This document shows, one piece after another, positions 48,339 to 57,957 of a stretch of DNA of 64,000 nt. Origin of the DNA: Actinomycetota bacterium (GTDB lineage: Bacteria; Actinomycetota; Actinomycetes; Nanopelagicales; Nanopelagicaceae); assembly GCA_009704505.1 (NCBI GenBank), contig WLEB01000002.1, positions 1-64,000 on the forward strand, given 5' to 3'. The position numbers were made by a program, and so were the translations under genes. The notes below the pieces were generated by a model. The model made no database searches. It saw nothing but the letters and a program-made list of their open reading frames with translations, and was not told the DNA's origin. Within the stretch, counting starts at the first letter, position 1; every line of letters begins with the position of its first letter.

Positions 48339-48447
48339 GGCCTAATTCTCCTTGTAAACACTGACATGGCTGAAAAGGTCCCAGGTTTACCCCTTTGGGC
48401 GCGCCCAAGTTGCCTCCTGCGCCTATATCCGATTAGATTACGCATCA

Positions 48448-48466
48448 ATGTATCCATTCGATACAT
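48448..48466. promoter_or_regulatory. PadR-type operator (ATGTATC-N5-GATACAT)
   Basis: Perfect 7-bp inverted repeat 70 bp before the padR start. PadR-family regulators bind dyads of the form ATGT-N-ACAT, which this matches, so autoregulation of padR-ino1 is likely. Confidence 0.6.
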
Positions 48467-48536
48467 CTTACGGAGTAGTTTTTGGGCTTACAGGCTCAAC
48501 AAATCATGGGATGAAGTCAGGGAAAGGCAGGTCACG

Positions 48537-49067
48537 ATGCGCTCGCGTTCTGAGTCTCTCGAATTTGCCCTCCTTGGATTGCTCTCCCAAAGTCCACTTC
48601 ATGGCTATGAACTGCGAAAGCGAATGGGGGCGATCTTTGGACCTTTCCGCGCACTCTCATTCTCCGTTCTCTATCCGCAGCTTCGCCGAATGATGGAAGC
48701 TGGGTTGATTGCGGAGTCGACCGTTGAATCAACTTCTCGCCGATCACGCATTGTCTATGCGATTACCGATCTTGGTGCTCGCAAGTTTGCATCGCTGACC
48801 GAATCAGTAACACCAGAGACTTGGGAAGATGAAGGATTTGAAATTCGTTTTGCATTTTTTGGACCAACCTCTGCAAAGAACAGAGTGAGAATTCTTGAGG
48901 GACGTCATCGTCGCCTTAAGGAGAAAGCAGAAATCCTTCGTGGTGAACTCGAGAAGTCACCCGTTGGAATCGATAAATATCTAGAAGAGTGGCGACGTCA
49001 CTCACTGGAATCAGCCGATAGAGAGATCGCTTGGCTGGAAGACATGATCAAAACCGAGAGGAAATAG
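48537..49067 (+). CDS. PadR-family transcriptional regulator
   Basis: Winged-helix regulator of 176 residues: PadR domain at about 1-90 ([20 protein letters not shown], then [15 protein letters not shown]) and a C-terminal helical dimerisation domain. The start at 48537 has AAAGGCAGG upstream and gives the family N-terminus; an open frame runs further upstream but without family-like sequence. The ino1 gene begins 1 nt after the stop, and this pair is conserved in actinobacteria, so it probably controls inositol synthesis. Confidence 0.9.
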   Translation: MRSRSESLEFALLGLLSQSPLHGYELRKRMGAIFGPFRALSFSVLYPQLRRMMEAGLIAESTVESTSRRSRIVYAITDLGARKFASLTESVTPETWEDEGFEIRFAFFGPTSAKNRVRILEGRHRRLKEKAEILRGELEKSPVGIDKYLEEWRRHSLESADREIAWLEDMIKTERK

Positions 49068-49068
49068 A

Positions 49069-50166
49069 GTGAATATCACAACCGGTAAAGGCGACATCCG
49101 TGTTGCAATCGTTGGCGTTGGAAACTGCGCTAACTCATTAGTTCAAGGTGTCGAGTACTACAAAGACGCCGCTTTAGACCAAGAGATCCCGGGTCTTATG
49201 CATGCAGTTGTTGGGGGATATCACATCTCCAGCGTTAAGTTTGTTGCAGCATTTGATGTTGATGCTAAGAAAGTGGGACTTGATCTCGCAGAAGCAATCT
49301 GGGCAAGTGAAAATAACACAATCAAATTTAGTAACGTAGCAAAGACTGGTGTCCCAGTTCTTCGCGGAGTTACAAACGATGGGCTAGGAAAGTACTACAA
49401 GGAGACCATTAAGGAATCTGATGCACCAGCGGTAGATGTTGTTAAGGTGCTAAAAGATGAAGCAGTAGACGTTGTTATCTGCTACCTACCAGTGGGCTCT
49501 GAAGTTGCTGCAAAGTACTATGCACAATGCGCAATTGATGCAGGATGTGCATTCGTAAACGCACTTCCAGTATTTATCGCCTCTGATCCAGTATGGGAAA
49601 AGAAGTTTGCTGATGCAGGACTTCCAATTGTTGGAGATGACATCAAGAGCCAAGTTGGTGCGACTATCACTCACCGCATTATGGCAAAACTCTTCCAAGA
49701 TCGCGGCGTACACCTAGATCGCACCTACCAATTAAACGTTGGCGGAAATATGGATTTCAAGAACATGCTCGAGCGTGATCGCCTTGAATCTAAGAAGATC
49801 TCTAAGACCAACTCTGTAACATCTCAGTTAGATCATGACCTAGGTGAGAAGAACGTTCACATCGGACCTTCTGACTACATTCCTTGGTTAGATGATCGCA
49901 AGTGGGCCTATGTTCGCCTCGAGGGTCGCGCTTTCGGAGATGTCCCACTAAACCTTGAATACAAGTTGGAAGTATGGGATTCACCTAACTCTGCAGGTGT
50001 CATCATTGATGCACTTCGCTGCGCAAAAATCGGCTTGGATCGCAAGATTGGGGGAGCTCTGCTCTCACCATCTAGCTACTTCATGAAGACTCCACCAACT
50101 CAGTACACAGATGAAGCAGCCCACAACAAGGTTGAAGATTTCATTGCTGGGAAATTAGATCGCTAA
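49069..50166 (+). CDS. ino1: myo-Inositol-1-phosphate synthase
   Basis: Makes L-myo-inositol 1-phosphate from glucose 6-phosphate, the precursor for phosphatidylinositol and PIMs. NAD-binding [16 protein letters not shown] near residue 16, the [14 protein letters not shown] core near 195, [12 protein letters not shown] near 224, and [10 protein letters not shown] near 244. 365 residues, the short actinobacterial form. GTG start directly behind padR. A strong terminator follows. Confidence 0.95.
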   Translation: MNITTGKGDIRVAIVGVGNCANSLVQGVEYYKDAALDQEIPGLMHAVVGGYHISSVKFVAAFDVDAKKVGLDLAEAIWASENNTIKFSNVAKTGVPVLRGVTNDGLGKYYKETIKESDAPAVDVVKVLKDEAVDVVICYLPVGSEVAAKYYAQCAIDAGCAFVNALPVFIASDPVWEKKFADAGLPIVGDDIKSQVGATITHRIMAKLFQDRGVHLDRTYQLNVGGNMDFKNMLERDRLESKKISKTNSVTSQLDHDLGEKNVHIGPSDYIPWLDDRKWAYVRLEGRAFGDVPLNLEYKLEVWDSPNSAGVIIDALRCAKIGLDRKIGGALLSPSSYFMKTPPTQYTDEAAHNKVEDFIAGKLDR

Positions 50167-50214
50167 ATACAAAAACTAAAGTAGTCACATCTACTTTATA
50201 AATCTCCTCTCTAT

Positions 50215-50250
50215 AGAAAAAGCCCCCGGCAATAACCGGGGGCTTTTTCT
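50215..50250. terminator. Bidirectional terminator after ino1
   Basis: 15-bp perfect stem AGAAAAAGCCCCCGG / CCGGGGGCTTTTTCT with a 6-nt loop; T-run on either strand. It ends ino1 and the convergent membrane-protein gene. Confidence 0.9.
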
Positions 50251-50275
50251 TTAACCACTCACGGAGAGTTGAGGG

Positions 50276-50854
50276 TTAAATCGTCGCTTCTATAGGAGTG
50301 CGACGAAGGTGAACAAATCCTGCTATTGCTAAGAGAAGAAACAATAAACCGGCGGCAAAGGCTGCAATCGCTGCATAACCAGCAATTACTCCCATAGTTC
50401 CAAAGGCATATGCCTGAAGCAGCATTCCGCGAAGAGTGTTTCCCATAAACAAAGTTTGGCGAAGATCTGCATACTTTGTAATCGTCGCAACATCAGTACT
50501 TCCCCCACGGACTAATCCCATATATGTCCCTGATACTTCAGAGTATGTGGAAGGTTTACCTGTAACGGCGATAGATGAGCCTTTCATGTGTTCCCAGATA
50601 TAAAGGTCTGAGTAATCGCGGGCCATTTCACCAGTGTTGACTGTTTTACCTGCCCATTTTGTGAGCTGTTCTTTTGTATCTGCAGGCAAACTATCTTCCG
50701 CAGGAAATGCAATATTCTGATTTTCCAGTTGGGTTTTTACACTCTCATTTGCAAATGAGGCTCCAAAATTAAGAAGTCCTGCAAATGTGAACAAAAGAAG
50801 TGCAAGTCCAAGTCCAACATAAGAAACAATCTTGTCAAAAGTTCTACGATTCAT
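50276..50854 (-). CDS. Membrane protein with large extracytoplasmic domain, unknown function
   Basis: 192 residues. One membrane helix near residues 13-35, an extracytoplasmic part of about 100 residues, and one or two further helices (about 135-180). No recognised domain and no cysteine. The ATG at 50854 has AAGGAG 6 nt upstream; an in-frame ATG at 50869 overlaps that site. Close neighbours are ino1 and a stand-alone LuxR HTH gene; whether it is controlled by the latter is unknown. Confidence 0.75.
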   Translation of the reverse strand: MNRRTFDKIVSYVGLGLALLLFTFAGLLNFGASFANESVKTQLENQNIAFPAEDSLPADTKEQLTKWAGKTVNTGEMARDYSDLYIWEHMKGSSIAVTGKPSTYSEVSGTYMGLVRGGSTDVATITKYADLRQTLFMGNTLRGMLLQAYAFGTMGVIAGYAAIAAFAAGLLFLLLAIAGFVHLRRTPIEATI

Positions 50855-51080
50855 CTTTCTCTCCTTCATAGGTTGTTTTCAAAAACATTGATCGAAGCGA
50901 TCAACACAGCCCATGTTTACTAGGCCCAACAACCTTTAAATTGAAATTTAGGTGGGGTTAGCACTCGCAGATGAGCGCATGAGTGTCTGCACTCAATCTC
51001 CGTGCGGAATTAGGTAAAGAGCTATTGGTTATAACGGCGAGTAAAAATCTGAATACAAAATAAATTAAACCTAAATGAAC

Positions 51081-51401
51081 CTAGTCAATATGTCGATTAC
51101 ACATTCCTTGACCATCAGGACCAACCTCAAAATGGCTACATGGCATATTCAACTTATCAAAGGCTTGGTCGCCATAGTGAGCTCGATATGCCAGGGCAAG
51201 CAAAACCCGTAAGTTCGTTTCGGAATCGGATTTAATTCCAAAAACCTGCGCACTTCGACTCACAGTATTTTCGATCACTTTTTCATTGTGTGAGGTCTCG
51301 GTTGCAATCACAGCATTTGATTTGCCCTCACAAAGTAGTTCCAGTACAAGCCTTTCAAAAGGAGTTAACTCTCTTGTTGAAATTCTGATATTTCTGACCA
51401 T
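51081..51401 (-). CDS. Stand-alone LuxR-type HTH protein with C-terminal Cys/His motif
   Basis: 106 residues. The LuxR-type DNA-binding helix region is STRELTPFERLVLELLCEGK plus the following SNAVIATETSHNEKVIENTV at about 8-47. There is no receiver or ligand domain. The last 20 residues contain CSH and CNRH (CXH-X10-CXXH), a possible metal or redox site. AAAGGGG precedes the ATG. It lies upstream of the membrane-protein gene on the same strand with about 226 bp between. Confidence 0.78.
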   Translation of the reverse strand: MVRNIRISTRELTPFERLVLELLCEGKSNAVIATETSHNEKVIENTVSRSAQVFGIKSDSETNLRVLLALAYRAHYGDQAFDKLNMPCSHFEVGPDGQGMCNRHID

Positions 51402-51462
51402 AAGTAGTGCCCCTTTCTGCCTCTTAGACAGTATCTTCCTTTTTTTTGCCTAAGTCACCCCA

Positions 51463-51468
51463 TAAGAT
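51463..51468 (+). promoter_or_regulatory. Candidate -10 box (TAAGAT) for the crotonase gene
   Basis: 6 nt before ATG 51475. Confidence 0.45.
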
Positions 51469-51474
51469 AGGCCA

Positions 51475-52218
51475 ATGAGTGAAATCTTGAGAAAGCAAGA
51501 AGGCAATATCCTCGTTTTAAGTTTTAATCGGCCCGCAAAGATGAATGCTCTGACTCGATCAATGTATGCAGGCTTGGCAACAGGACTCAATGAGGCTGCG
51601 GGGGATTTTGGGATCAGAGCTGTGATCTTGACCAGTGAAGATCAACACTTCACTGCAGGAAACGATATTTCAGATTTTATGAACAACCCACCTACGAGTG
51701 AATCCTCTGAAGTTTCGCAGTTCCTTGAATCTTTGCTCAATTTTCCTAAGCCACTAATTGCAGCAGTAAAGGGCAATGCAGTCGGCGTAGGAACAACGAT
51801 GTTGCTTCATTGCGATGTTGTAGTTGCCAGTCCTTCGGCCAAGTTTTCGATGCCCTTTGCATCGCTAGGTTTAGTGCCAGAGGCAGGATCAAGTTTTCTT
51901 TTCCCACAGTTAGTTGGTTATCAAAGAGCTGCTCGAATCTTTATGACAGGGGAGAGCTTTGATGCACCATCAGCGGTGGAAATGGGTTTGGTTACTTCAA
52001 TTGAAAACGACCCTATTAATGAAGCCATGAAAATTGCGCAGCAAATTGCAGAACAGCCTCCGCAAGCGATCATTAATACAAAGGCGCTTCTTAAAGCCAA
52101 ATCACATGACGCAGTTGCTGCAGTCATGAAAGCTGAATTTGAAATCTTTGCAATGTCTCTTCAATCCGAAGAAGCCATGGAAGCTTTCATGAAATTTATG
52201 TCTAAGAAGGGTAAGTAA
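51475..52218 (+). CDS. Enoyl-CoA hydratase/isomerase family protein
   Basis: Crotonase-fold enzyme of 247 residues. The CoA-oxyanion segments are FTAGNDISDFM near residue 60 and AVKGNAVGVGTTMLLHCD near 101; the second catalytic position is in FASLGLVPEAGSS near 123. The typical Glu-Glu pair of hydratases is not clearly kept, so it may be an isomerase (ECI/PaaG-like). It overlaps the SDR gene by 1 bp and probably acts in the same fatty-acyl or ring-cleavage route. Confidence 0.85.
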   Translation: MSEILRKQEGNILVLSFNRPAKMNALTRSMYAGLATGLNEAAGDFGIRAVILTSEDQHFTAGNDISDFMNNPPTSESSEVSQFLESLLNFPKPLIAAVKGNAVGVGTTMLLHCDVVVASPSAKFSMPFASLGLVPEAGSSFLFPQLVGYQRAARIFMTGESFDAPSAVEMGLVTSIENDPINEAMKIAQQIAEQPPQAIINTKALLKAKSHDAVAAVMKAEFEIFAMSLQSEEAMEAFMKFMSKKGK

Positions 52219-53048
52219 TGTCTCTATCAGGAAAACGCATCTTCATAACTGGCGGTTCACGTGGAATAGGTCTTGCAATTGCATTAAGGGCGGCAGCAGA
52301 TGGAGCCTCAATTGCTATCGCAGCAAAAACAGCGGATCCAAATCCAAAACTACCTGGAACTATTTTTACTGCCGCAGCCGAGATTGAGGCAGCTGGCGGT
52401 AAAGCACTGGCCCTTCAATGTGACATACGTGATGAGGTGGCAATTGAAGAGGCGATAAAGAAAACAGCAGATGCATTTGGTGGAATTGATATTGTAATTA
52501 ACAATGCAAGTGCTATTAACCTCACCAAAACTGATCAGACACCTGCCAAACGATTTGATTTAATGTTTGATGTAAACGTTCGAGGTACTTTCCTTACTTC
52601 ACAAGCAGCTCTTCCGCACCTACGACAGTCGGCAAAGGATGGCAGAAACCCACACATTCTTAATCTTTCACCTCCGTTATCAATGAAACCAATCTGGTTT
52701 AAAAATCATGTTGCATACACCATGGCAAAATATGGAATGAGTATGTGTGTTCTGGGCATGGCAGAAGAGTTCAAACGCGATGGGATTGCGGTAAATGCTC
52801 TTTGGCCGCGAACTGTGATCGATACTGCAGCTCTTCAAATGATTCCAGGAATAGACGCATTGGCTGGTCGAACCCCACAGATTCTTGCAGATGCAGCGCA
52901 CATCATCTTAAATAGAGATTCAAAAGAGTGCACAGGAAATTTCTTTGTCGATGATCTACTTCTAGCAAGTGAAGGAATTACTGATCTCGAGAAATACTCA
53001 GTTACTCCAGGCACTACTGATTTCCTACTCGATTTCTTTTTAGACTAA
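52218..53048 (+). CDS. Short-chain dehydrogenase/reductase (HSDL2-like)
   Basis: NAD(P)-dependent oxidoreductase of 276 residues. TGGSRGIGLAIA at 10-21, NNASAINL near 95 and the catalytic YTMAK (YX3K) near 165; the SPPLS stretch near 150 carries the active serine. The AAAKTADPNPKLPGT segment after the first helix resembles the HSDL2 group (fatty-acid or steroid linked). Coupled to the crotonase through a TAATG overlap. Confidence 0.85.
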   Translation: MSLSGKRIFITGGSRGIGLAIALRAAADGASIAIAAKTADPNPKLPGTIFTAAAEIEAAGGKALALQCDIRDEVAIEEAIKKTADAFGGIDIVINNASAINLTKTDQTPAKRFDLMFDVNVRGTFLTSQAALPHLRQSAKDGRNPHILNLSPPLSMKPIWFKNHVAYTMAKYGMSMCVLGMAEEFKRDGIAVNALWPRTVIDTAALQMIPGIDALAGRTPQILADAAHIILNRDSKECTGNFFVDDLLLASEGITDLEKYSVTPGTTDFLLDFFLD

Positions 53049-53051
53049 ACT
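53046..53051 (+). promoter_or_regulatory. Candidate -10 box (TAAACT) for copC
   Basis: Overlaps the SDR stop codon and lies 6 nt before ATG 53058. Confidence 0.45.
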
Positions 53052-53057
53052 CAACAT

Positions 53058-53588
53058 ATGCGTAAATTAACCATGACGGCCCTTGCTGGCTTGTGCCTGA
53101 TTCTCTCTTCACCCACCAGTTTCGCCCATGGACAAATCGTCACGTCATATCCTTTGATGGATTCCGTATCCTCACCAACACCTAATCAGGTATGGATTGA
53201 ATTTGATGGACAGTTACAGCAAATAGAGGGTGAAGTTGTAAATACTCTAAAGGTGACCGATTCAACAGGATTAGTTGTTAGTTCAGAGGAAGCAGTCATT
53301 GAAGGTGCAAAGATTTCTACTCAAGTATCGGATCAAAGCGTAGGGGGAGTGTTTACAGTGCAATACCGCATAGTCTCAGAAGATGGCCATCCTGTTGAGG
53401 GAAGTTACACATTTGAAGCCTCACCTGGCTTTGAGGCAACAGAGATGATTGAACCAACAACGAGTGCTACAGCATCTGATAATCAGACAGACCTGAGTAT
53501 CGGTGCGATAGTGATGGCAGTATTTCTGGTTGTCTTTGCCGTTAGATACTTTGTAAAAATGCGTAATGAAAAAAATGAGAGAAAATAA
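53058..53588 (+). CDS. copC: CopC-domain copper-binding protein
   Basis: Secreted or membrane-anchored copper carrier, 176 residues. Signal peptide of about 23 residues ending SFA, so the mature N-terminus would be His (HGQIV), the first Cu ligand of CopC. SEDGHPVEGSYTF near residue 111 carries the Asp and His ligands. A C-terminal membrane helix (about 147-165) with a basic tail anchors it. The usual CopD membrane partner is not adjacent. Confidence 0.85.
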   Translation: MRKLTMTALAGLCLILSSPTSFAHGQIVTSYPLMDSVSSPTPNQVWIEFDGQLQQIEGEVVNTLKVTDSTGLVVSSEEAVIEGAKISTQVSDQSVGGVFTVQYRIVSEDGHPVEGSYTFEASPGFEATEMIEPTTSATASDNQTDLSIGAIVMAVFLVVFAVRYFVKMRNEKNERK

Positions 53589-53642
53589 AGCAATCTAGGT
53601 TTCACAGTAAAAATCAGAACCATCTGATCAGAAGAAGAGGCT

Positions 53643-55067
53643 ATGCAAGCATTTGATCTTGAAGTAAACGGTACTAATGTCATTCAAGAGTCAGAGAGAA
53701 AAGGCAAACCTAGTTCACTTTTTTGGCCATGGGCCGGAGCTAATGTCTCTTTGCTGGCTCTTTCATACGGAGCTTTCTTTTTAGGCTTTGGTATCTCTTT
53801 CAGGCAGGCGACAGCGGCGGCCATCATTGGAACAGTGGGATCATTTTTTTTAGTTGGAATAAGTTCGCTTGCAGGAAAGCGCTCGAATGCCCCAACCACA
53901 GTTTTGGTCCGAGCTTCATTCGGCGTGAAGGGTAGCGTTGTACCTGGATTTCTTTCATACCTTGTGTTTGTTGGTTGGGAAACGGTCCTTGTATCACTTG
54001 CCACACTTGCAACAGGTACCGTTTTTTCTAGATTCACAGGGATAGATAATAATCTCGCACTCGTAATGGGATTTGCTCTAGCCGTTGGATTAACTATGTT
54101 GGGCGGAGTTCTTGGTTTTAACATGATCATGAGAATTCAAAAGATTCTCACCATCACCACCGTTGCAATGACAGCTGTTTACATTGTCCTTACTTTTGAC
54201 AACGTCGAATGGCATATGGTTTCTTCAATTAAAGATGGAACTTCTCAAGCATTTATCGGAGCGGTCATTTTTGCAGTAACCGGAATCGGATTGGGCTGGG
54301 TGAACTGCGCAGCCGATTACTCCAGATATTTGCCACGCTCCGTTTCAAGTAAAGCAGTTGTAGGGTGGACAGTTCTTGGAGCATCTGTTGTTCCGATTCT
54401 TTTAGTTATTTACGGGACAGCACTTTCTGCAAGCAACTCTGAATTAAGCCAAGCCATTGCTAACGATCCAATTGGCGCATTAACCACACTGCTACCTACC
54501 TGGTACTTAATTATTTTTGCTTTGGTTGCAATTTTGGGATTAGTGGGCGGAGCAATACTTGATTTGTACTCATCAGGTTTAGCTTTAATATCTATAGGCC
54601 TTCCCGTTAAACGCCACCATGCCGCACTCATCGATTCAGTAATTATGCTCGTGGGTTCTATCTATATTGTCTGGATTGCTAACAACTTTTTCTATCCATT
54701 CCAAGGTTTTCTTATTACCTTGGGAGTTCCGGTAGCAGTTTGGTCTGGGATCTTTGTTGCCGATGTTGTTTTGAGAAAAAAGCCATATAACGAAGCGGCC
54801 TTATTTGATAAAAATGGCATTTATGGCTCCGTGAACAAAGGTTCAATTCTTCTAATGGGGGTGGGAACTTTTATTGGTTGGGGTTTTGTAACAAACACAT
54901 TTGCATCATGGTTAGCATGGCAAGGGTATTTGATGCAGATAATTGGTGGAAAAGATGGAGCTTGGGGATATTCGAATGTGGGAGTTGCATTCGCACTCCT
55001 TATCGGTTTTCTAGGCCACATAATTCTCTCAAGAAAGTCGATTGCTTCACAAGAAAACTCAATATAA
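53643..55067 (+). CDS. NCS1-family nucleobase permease (cytosine/purine/hydantoin-type)
   Basis: About 12 membrane helices, 474 residues. The start contains FWPWAGANVSLLALSYGAFF near residue 29, the first helix signature of NCS1 symporters, and RASFGVKGSVVPGF near 90. Likely imports cytosine, allantoin or a related base with Na+ or H+; specificity is unknown. AGAAGAGG precedes the ATG. Confidence 0.86.
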   Translation: MQAFDLEVNGTNVIQESERKGKPSSLFWPWAGANVSLLALSYGAFFLGFGISFRQATAAAIIGTVGSFFLVGISSLAGKRSNAPTTVLVRASFGVKGSVVPGFLSYLVFVGWETVLVSLATLATGTVFSRFTGIDNNLALVMGFALAVGLTMLGGVLGFNMIMRIQKILTITTVAMTAVYIVLTFDNVEWHMVSSIKDGTSQAFIGAVIFAVTGIGLGWVNCAADYSRYLPRSVSSKAVVGWTVLGASVVPILLVIYGTALSASNSELSQAIANDPIGALTTLLPTWYLIIFALVAILGLVGGAILDLYSSGLALISIGLPVKRHHAALIDSVIMLVGSIYIVWIANNFFYPFQGFLITLGVPVAVWSGIFVADVVLRKKPYNEAALFDKNGIYGSVNKGSILLMGVGTFIGWGFVTNTFASWLAWQGYLMQIIGGKDGAWGYSNVGVAFALLIGFLGHIILSRKSIASQENSI

Positions 55068-55101
55068 GGATAATCAGCCTTCGCCTGAAGATGCTCAATG
55101 A

Positions 55102-55107
55102 TACTTT
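55102..55107 (+). promoter_or_regulatory. Candidate -10 box (TACTTT) for nhaA
   Basis: 6 nt before ATG 55114. Confidence 0.4.
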
Positions 55108-55113
55108 AGGACT

Positions 55114-56310
55114 ATGAAGCGCACCATTAGACCGTTGCTGGATTTCCTGCATCGCGAATCTTCAGGTGGAGTTCTAATATTAATAGCTTCGGCTCTTGGC
55201 TTAATCGTTGCAAATTCGCCGATATCTGCAAGCTATTTTTCCTTTCTAGATCTGCAATTTTCATTGGGAAATGATTCAATTTATCTCAAACTAACGATGC
55301 TCAAAGTTATTAACTACGTCTTGATGACTCTATTCTTTTTTGTCGTGGGTCTTGAGATAAAGCGCGAACTAACATCCGGGCACCTATCCAGTTTTAAAAA
55401 AGCAATCATGCCTTTTGTTGCAGCTTTAGGCGGAATGGCAGTTCCAGCGATGATTTACTTACTCATAGCAGGCCGAGATGCACCAGGTGGATGGGGAGTA
55501 GCTGTCGCCACTGATATTGCCCTAGCAGTTGGATTGCTAGCAATTATCGGAAGTAATGCTTTGGCTTCGCTTCGTACTTTTCTATTAGCTCTGGCCGTAA
55601 TTGACGACATTGGAGCAATTTTAGTTATTGCATTTGTCTATTCAACAGGGATAGTCCCAGGTTGGATTGCTGGCGCTTTACTTACTTTTGTCTTTATTGC
55701 CGCACTGAAAAAGTTTCAAGTTAATCAGGTATTTGTCTATGTGCCTCTTGGTGCTTTGCTTTGGTATTGCATGTACAGAGGTGGCATTCACCCCACCTTA
55801 GCGGGAGTTGTGCTGGGAATGATGACGCCAAATATTTCAAGGAATGACACAGAAGTAGAAGATAGTGAGGATGGTGTCGTCTCAGTTATCGAATGGCTAG
55901 AAGACAAATTACATCCGCATAGCAGCTTTCTCATCGTTCCCTTGTTTGCGTTTGCAAATACAGGTGTTCAAATTACACAGAGTTCGATCAGCGCTGCCAT
56001 TAATTCACCAATAGCTTGGGGTATTTTCTTTGGCTTAGTAGTTGGAAAGCCTGTCGGAATAGTTCTTTCAAGTTGGAGTGCCAAGAGAGTTGGGCTAGGA
56101 GAGTACCCAGAGGGTGCCAATACAGTTAAAATCTTTGCAACTGGAAGCGCCGCCGGTATTGGATTTACAGTTGCAATATTTATTGCTAATTTGGCATTTG
56201 CCGATCGCGCAACGCAAGAGTTGGCAATTTTCTCTGTAATTATCGCATCACTTGTAAGTGGTGCGATAAGTACTGTTTTGTTCAAGATCTTTGCACGCAA
56301 ATCAGATTAA
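55114..56310 (+). CDS. nhaA: Na+/H+ antiporter NhaA
   Basis: Exports Na+ in exchange for protons for pH and salt homeostasis. 12 membrane helices in 398 residues. The essential Asp pair is in ALAVIDDIGAILVIAF near residue 164, and VATDIALAVG near 130 is also conserved. Ends next to a strong bidirectional terminator shared with glnA. Confidence 0.95.
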   Translation: MKRTIRPLLDFLHRESSGGVLILIASALGLIVANSPISASYFSFLDLQFSLGNDSIYLKLTMLKVINYVLMTLFFFVVGLEIKRELTSGHLSSFKKAIMPFVAALGGMAVPAMIYLLIAGRDAPGGWGVAVATDIALAVGLLAIIGSNALASLRTFLLALAVIDDIGAILVIAFVYSTGIVPGWIAGALLTFVFIAALKKFQVNQVFVYVPLGALLWYCMYRGGIHPTLAGVVLGMMTPNISRNDTEVEDSEDGVVSVIEWLEDKLHPHSSFLIVPLFAFANTGVQITQSSISAAINSPIAWGIFFGLVVGKPVGIVLSSWSAKRVGLGEYPEGANTVKIFATGSAAGIGFTVAIFIANLAFADRATQELAIFSVIIASLVSGAISTVLFKIFARKSD

Positions 56311-56320
56311 ACAAGGGTAA

Positions 56321-56358
56321 AACAAAACCCGCTCTCATAATTAAGAGCGGGTTTTGTT
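56321..56358. terminator. Bidirectional terminator between nhaA and glnA
   Basis: 15-bp perfect stem AACAAAACCCGCTCT / AGAGCGGGTTTTGTT with an 8-nt loop; T-rich on both strands. Confidence 0.9.
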
Positions 56359-56368
56359 ATGATGATTT

Positions 56369-57802
56369 TTATAGATCGTAATACAGTTCGAACTCAGCTG
56401 GATGTGGGCGAAGACGCACATAATCTACTTCGTTCTTTCGTTTCCATTCGATCCATGTTTCGATCAGATCCTTCGTAAAGACACCACCCTTAGTTAAGAA
56501 ATCGTGATCCTTTTCTAATGAGTTAAGAACAGCATCTAATGATCCTGGCACCTGAGGAATAGAGGCTGCCTCTTCTCCTTCGAGTTCATACAGATCTTTA
56601 TCAACTGGGGCAGGTGGTTCAATTTTATTAACAATTCCATCAAGACCAGCCATAAGCATTGCTGCAAAGGCCAAATATGGATTTGAAGATGGATCTGGAC
56701 AACGGAACTCAATGCGCTTTGCCTTTGGACTTGATCCAGTAATTGGGATACGGATACAAGCAGAACGGTTGCGAGCTGAGTACACAAGATTTACTGGAGC
56801 CTCATAACCAGGAACAAGTCGTCGATATGAGTTAACAGTTGGGTTGGTAAATGCAAGAAGTGATGGTGCGTGCTTTAAGAGACCACCGATATACCAGCGA
56901 GCCATATCGGAAAGATCTCCATATGTTCCTGCTTCATAAAATAACGGCTTTCCATCTTTCCAAAGGGACTGGTGAACGTGCATTCCAGAACCGTTATCTC
57001 CGAAGAGTGGCTTAGGCATAAACGTTGCTGTCTTTCCACCTTCCCATGCGGTGTTACGAATGACGTACTTAAACTTCATTACATCATCACCAGCTGAGAG
57101 AATATCTGTGAATCGGTAATTGATCTCCATCTGTCCGGCAGTTCCAACTTCATGGTGTGAACGCTCAACAAGTAGACCTACTTTGCCAAGCTGCATAACC
57201 ATTTCGTCTCGAAGATCTGCGTATTGATCTGTTGGTGAAACAGGAAAGTAACCGCCCTTAACGCGAGTGCGATATCCGCGGTTTGGAGTTCCATCAGCAT
57301 CATGCTCAACTCCTGTGTTCCATGCTCCTTCATATGATTCAATCTCATAGACGGCAGTGTTAATGTCTGTCTTAAAGCGAACACTGTCAAAGACATAGAA
57401 CTCAGCTTCTGGTGCAAAAAATGCAGTGTCAGCAAATCCAAGTGAGCGCATGTAGTCAACAGCTTTTGCAACTACTCCTCGAGGATCACGGCTATATGGG
57501 GTGTTATCTACCGGATTATGAACAGAGAAGATAATGATTAGAGTCTTCTCTTTACGATAAGGATCCAGGTATGCAGACTCTGGAACCGGTAAAAGTTTCA
57601 TGTCTGACTCATTGATAGTTTGGAATCCACGAATCGATGACCCGTCAAACATTAAACCATCTGTAAAGACGGCTTCATCGAAAGATTCAACTGGCACATT
57701 AAAGTGGTGTTGAATTCCCGGTAAATCAGTAAAGCGAACATCAACAAGTTTGACATTCTCCTTCTTGATGAAGGCAAAAATTTCTGATGCATTCTTAAAC
57801 AT
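56369..57802 (-). CDS. glnA: Glutamine synthetase, type I
   Basis: Ammonium assimilation: glutamate, NH4+ and ATP to glutamine. 477 residues from the ATG at 57802, which has GGGAGAAG upstream; an in-frame start at 57841 adds 13 unrelated residues. Key segments: DGSSIRGFQ near 55, the NYRFTDIL stretch near 215, [12 protein letters not shown] near 270 and NRSACIRIP near 345. KDLYEL places the adenylylation Tyr at 405. GlnR-like repeats occur upstream. The glnA-RDD-DUF4191-lipA-lipB block matches M. tuberculosis by recall. Confidence 0.97.
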   Translation of the reverse strand: MFKNASEIFAFIKKENVKLVDVRFTDLPGIQHHFNVPVESFDEAVFTDGLMFDGSSIRGFQTINESDMKLLPVPESAYLDPYRKEKTLIIIFSVHNPVDNTPYSRDPRGVVAKAVDYMRSLGFADTAFFAPEAEFYVFDSVRFKTDINTAVYEIESYEGAWNTGVEHDADGTPNRGYRTRVKGGYFPVSPTDQYADLRDEMVMQLGKVGLLVERSHHEVGTAGQMEINYRFTDILSAGDDVMKFKYVIRNTAWEGGKTATFMPKPLFGDNGSGMHVHQSLWKDGKPLFYEAGTYGDLSDMARWYIGGLLKHAPSLLAFTNPTVNSYRRLVPGYEAPVNLVYSARNRSACIRIPITGSSPKAKRIEFRCPDPSSNPYLAFAAMLMAGLDGIVNKIEPPAPVDKDLYELEGEEAASIPQVPGSLDAVLNSLEKDHDFLTKGGVFTKDLIETWIEWKRKNEVDYVRLRPHPAEFELYYDL

Positions 57803-57888
57803 GCTTCTCCCAATTTCACATGTAATGCGCACCCCGCTCAACGTTGAGTTCTAGGCCCGCTTTTGTAGTCAAACCCTAAGTCCAGATG

Positions 57889-57926
57889 AGGTCAAAAACA
57901 TAACCAGTTTGTTAAATCCGTGTTAC
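57889..57926 (-). promoter_or_regulatory. GlnR-like box upstream of glnA
   Basis: On the minus strand: GTAAC-N6-TTAAC-N6-GTTAT-N6-GACCT, four pentamers exactly 11 bp apart. The first is perfect and the second and third are close to the GTnAC-N6-GAAAC repeat of GlnR sites; the fourth is poor. Confidence 0.5.
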
Positions 57927-57945
57927 TTCTCCCAGTGACGGAGGT

Positions 57946-57951
57946 TATCCT
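57946..57951 (+). promoter_or_regulatory. Candidate -10 box (TATCCT) for the RDD gene
   Basis: 6 nt before ATG 57958. A GGAGG string overlaps its 5' side but lies too far from the ATG for standard spacing. Confidence 0.45.
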
Positions 57952-57957
57952 TGCCAC

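Noticed and set aside
48366-48536. Upstream in-frame extension of padR
   Set aside because: The extension lacks PadR-like sequence, contains the operator dyad, and a good ribosome site precedes the ATG at 48537.
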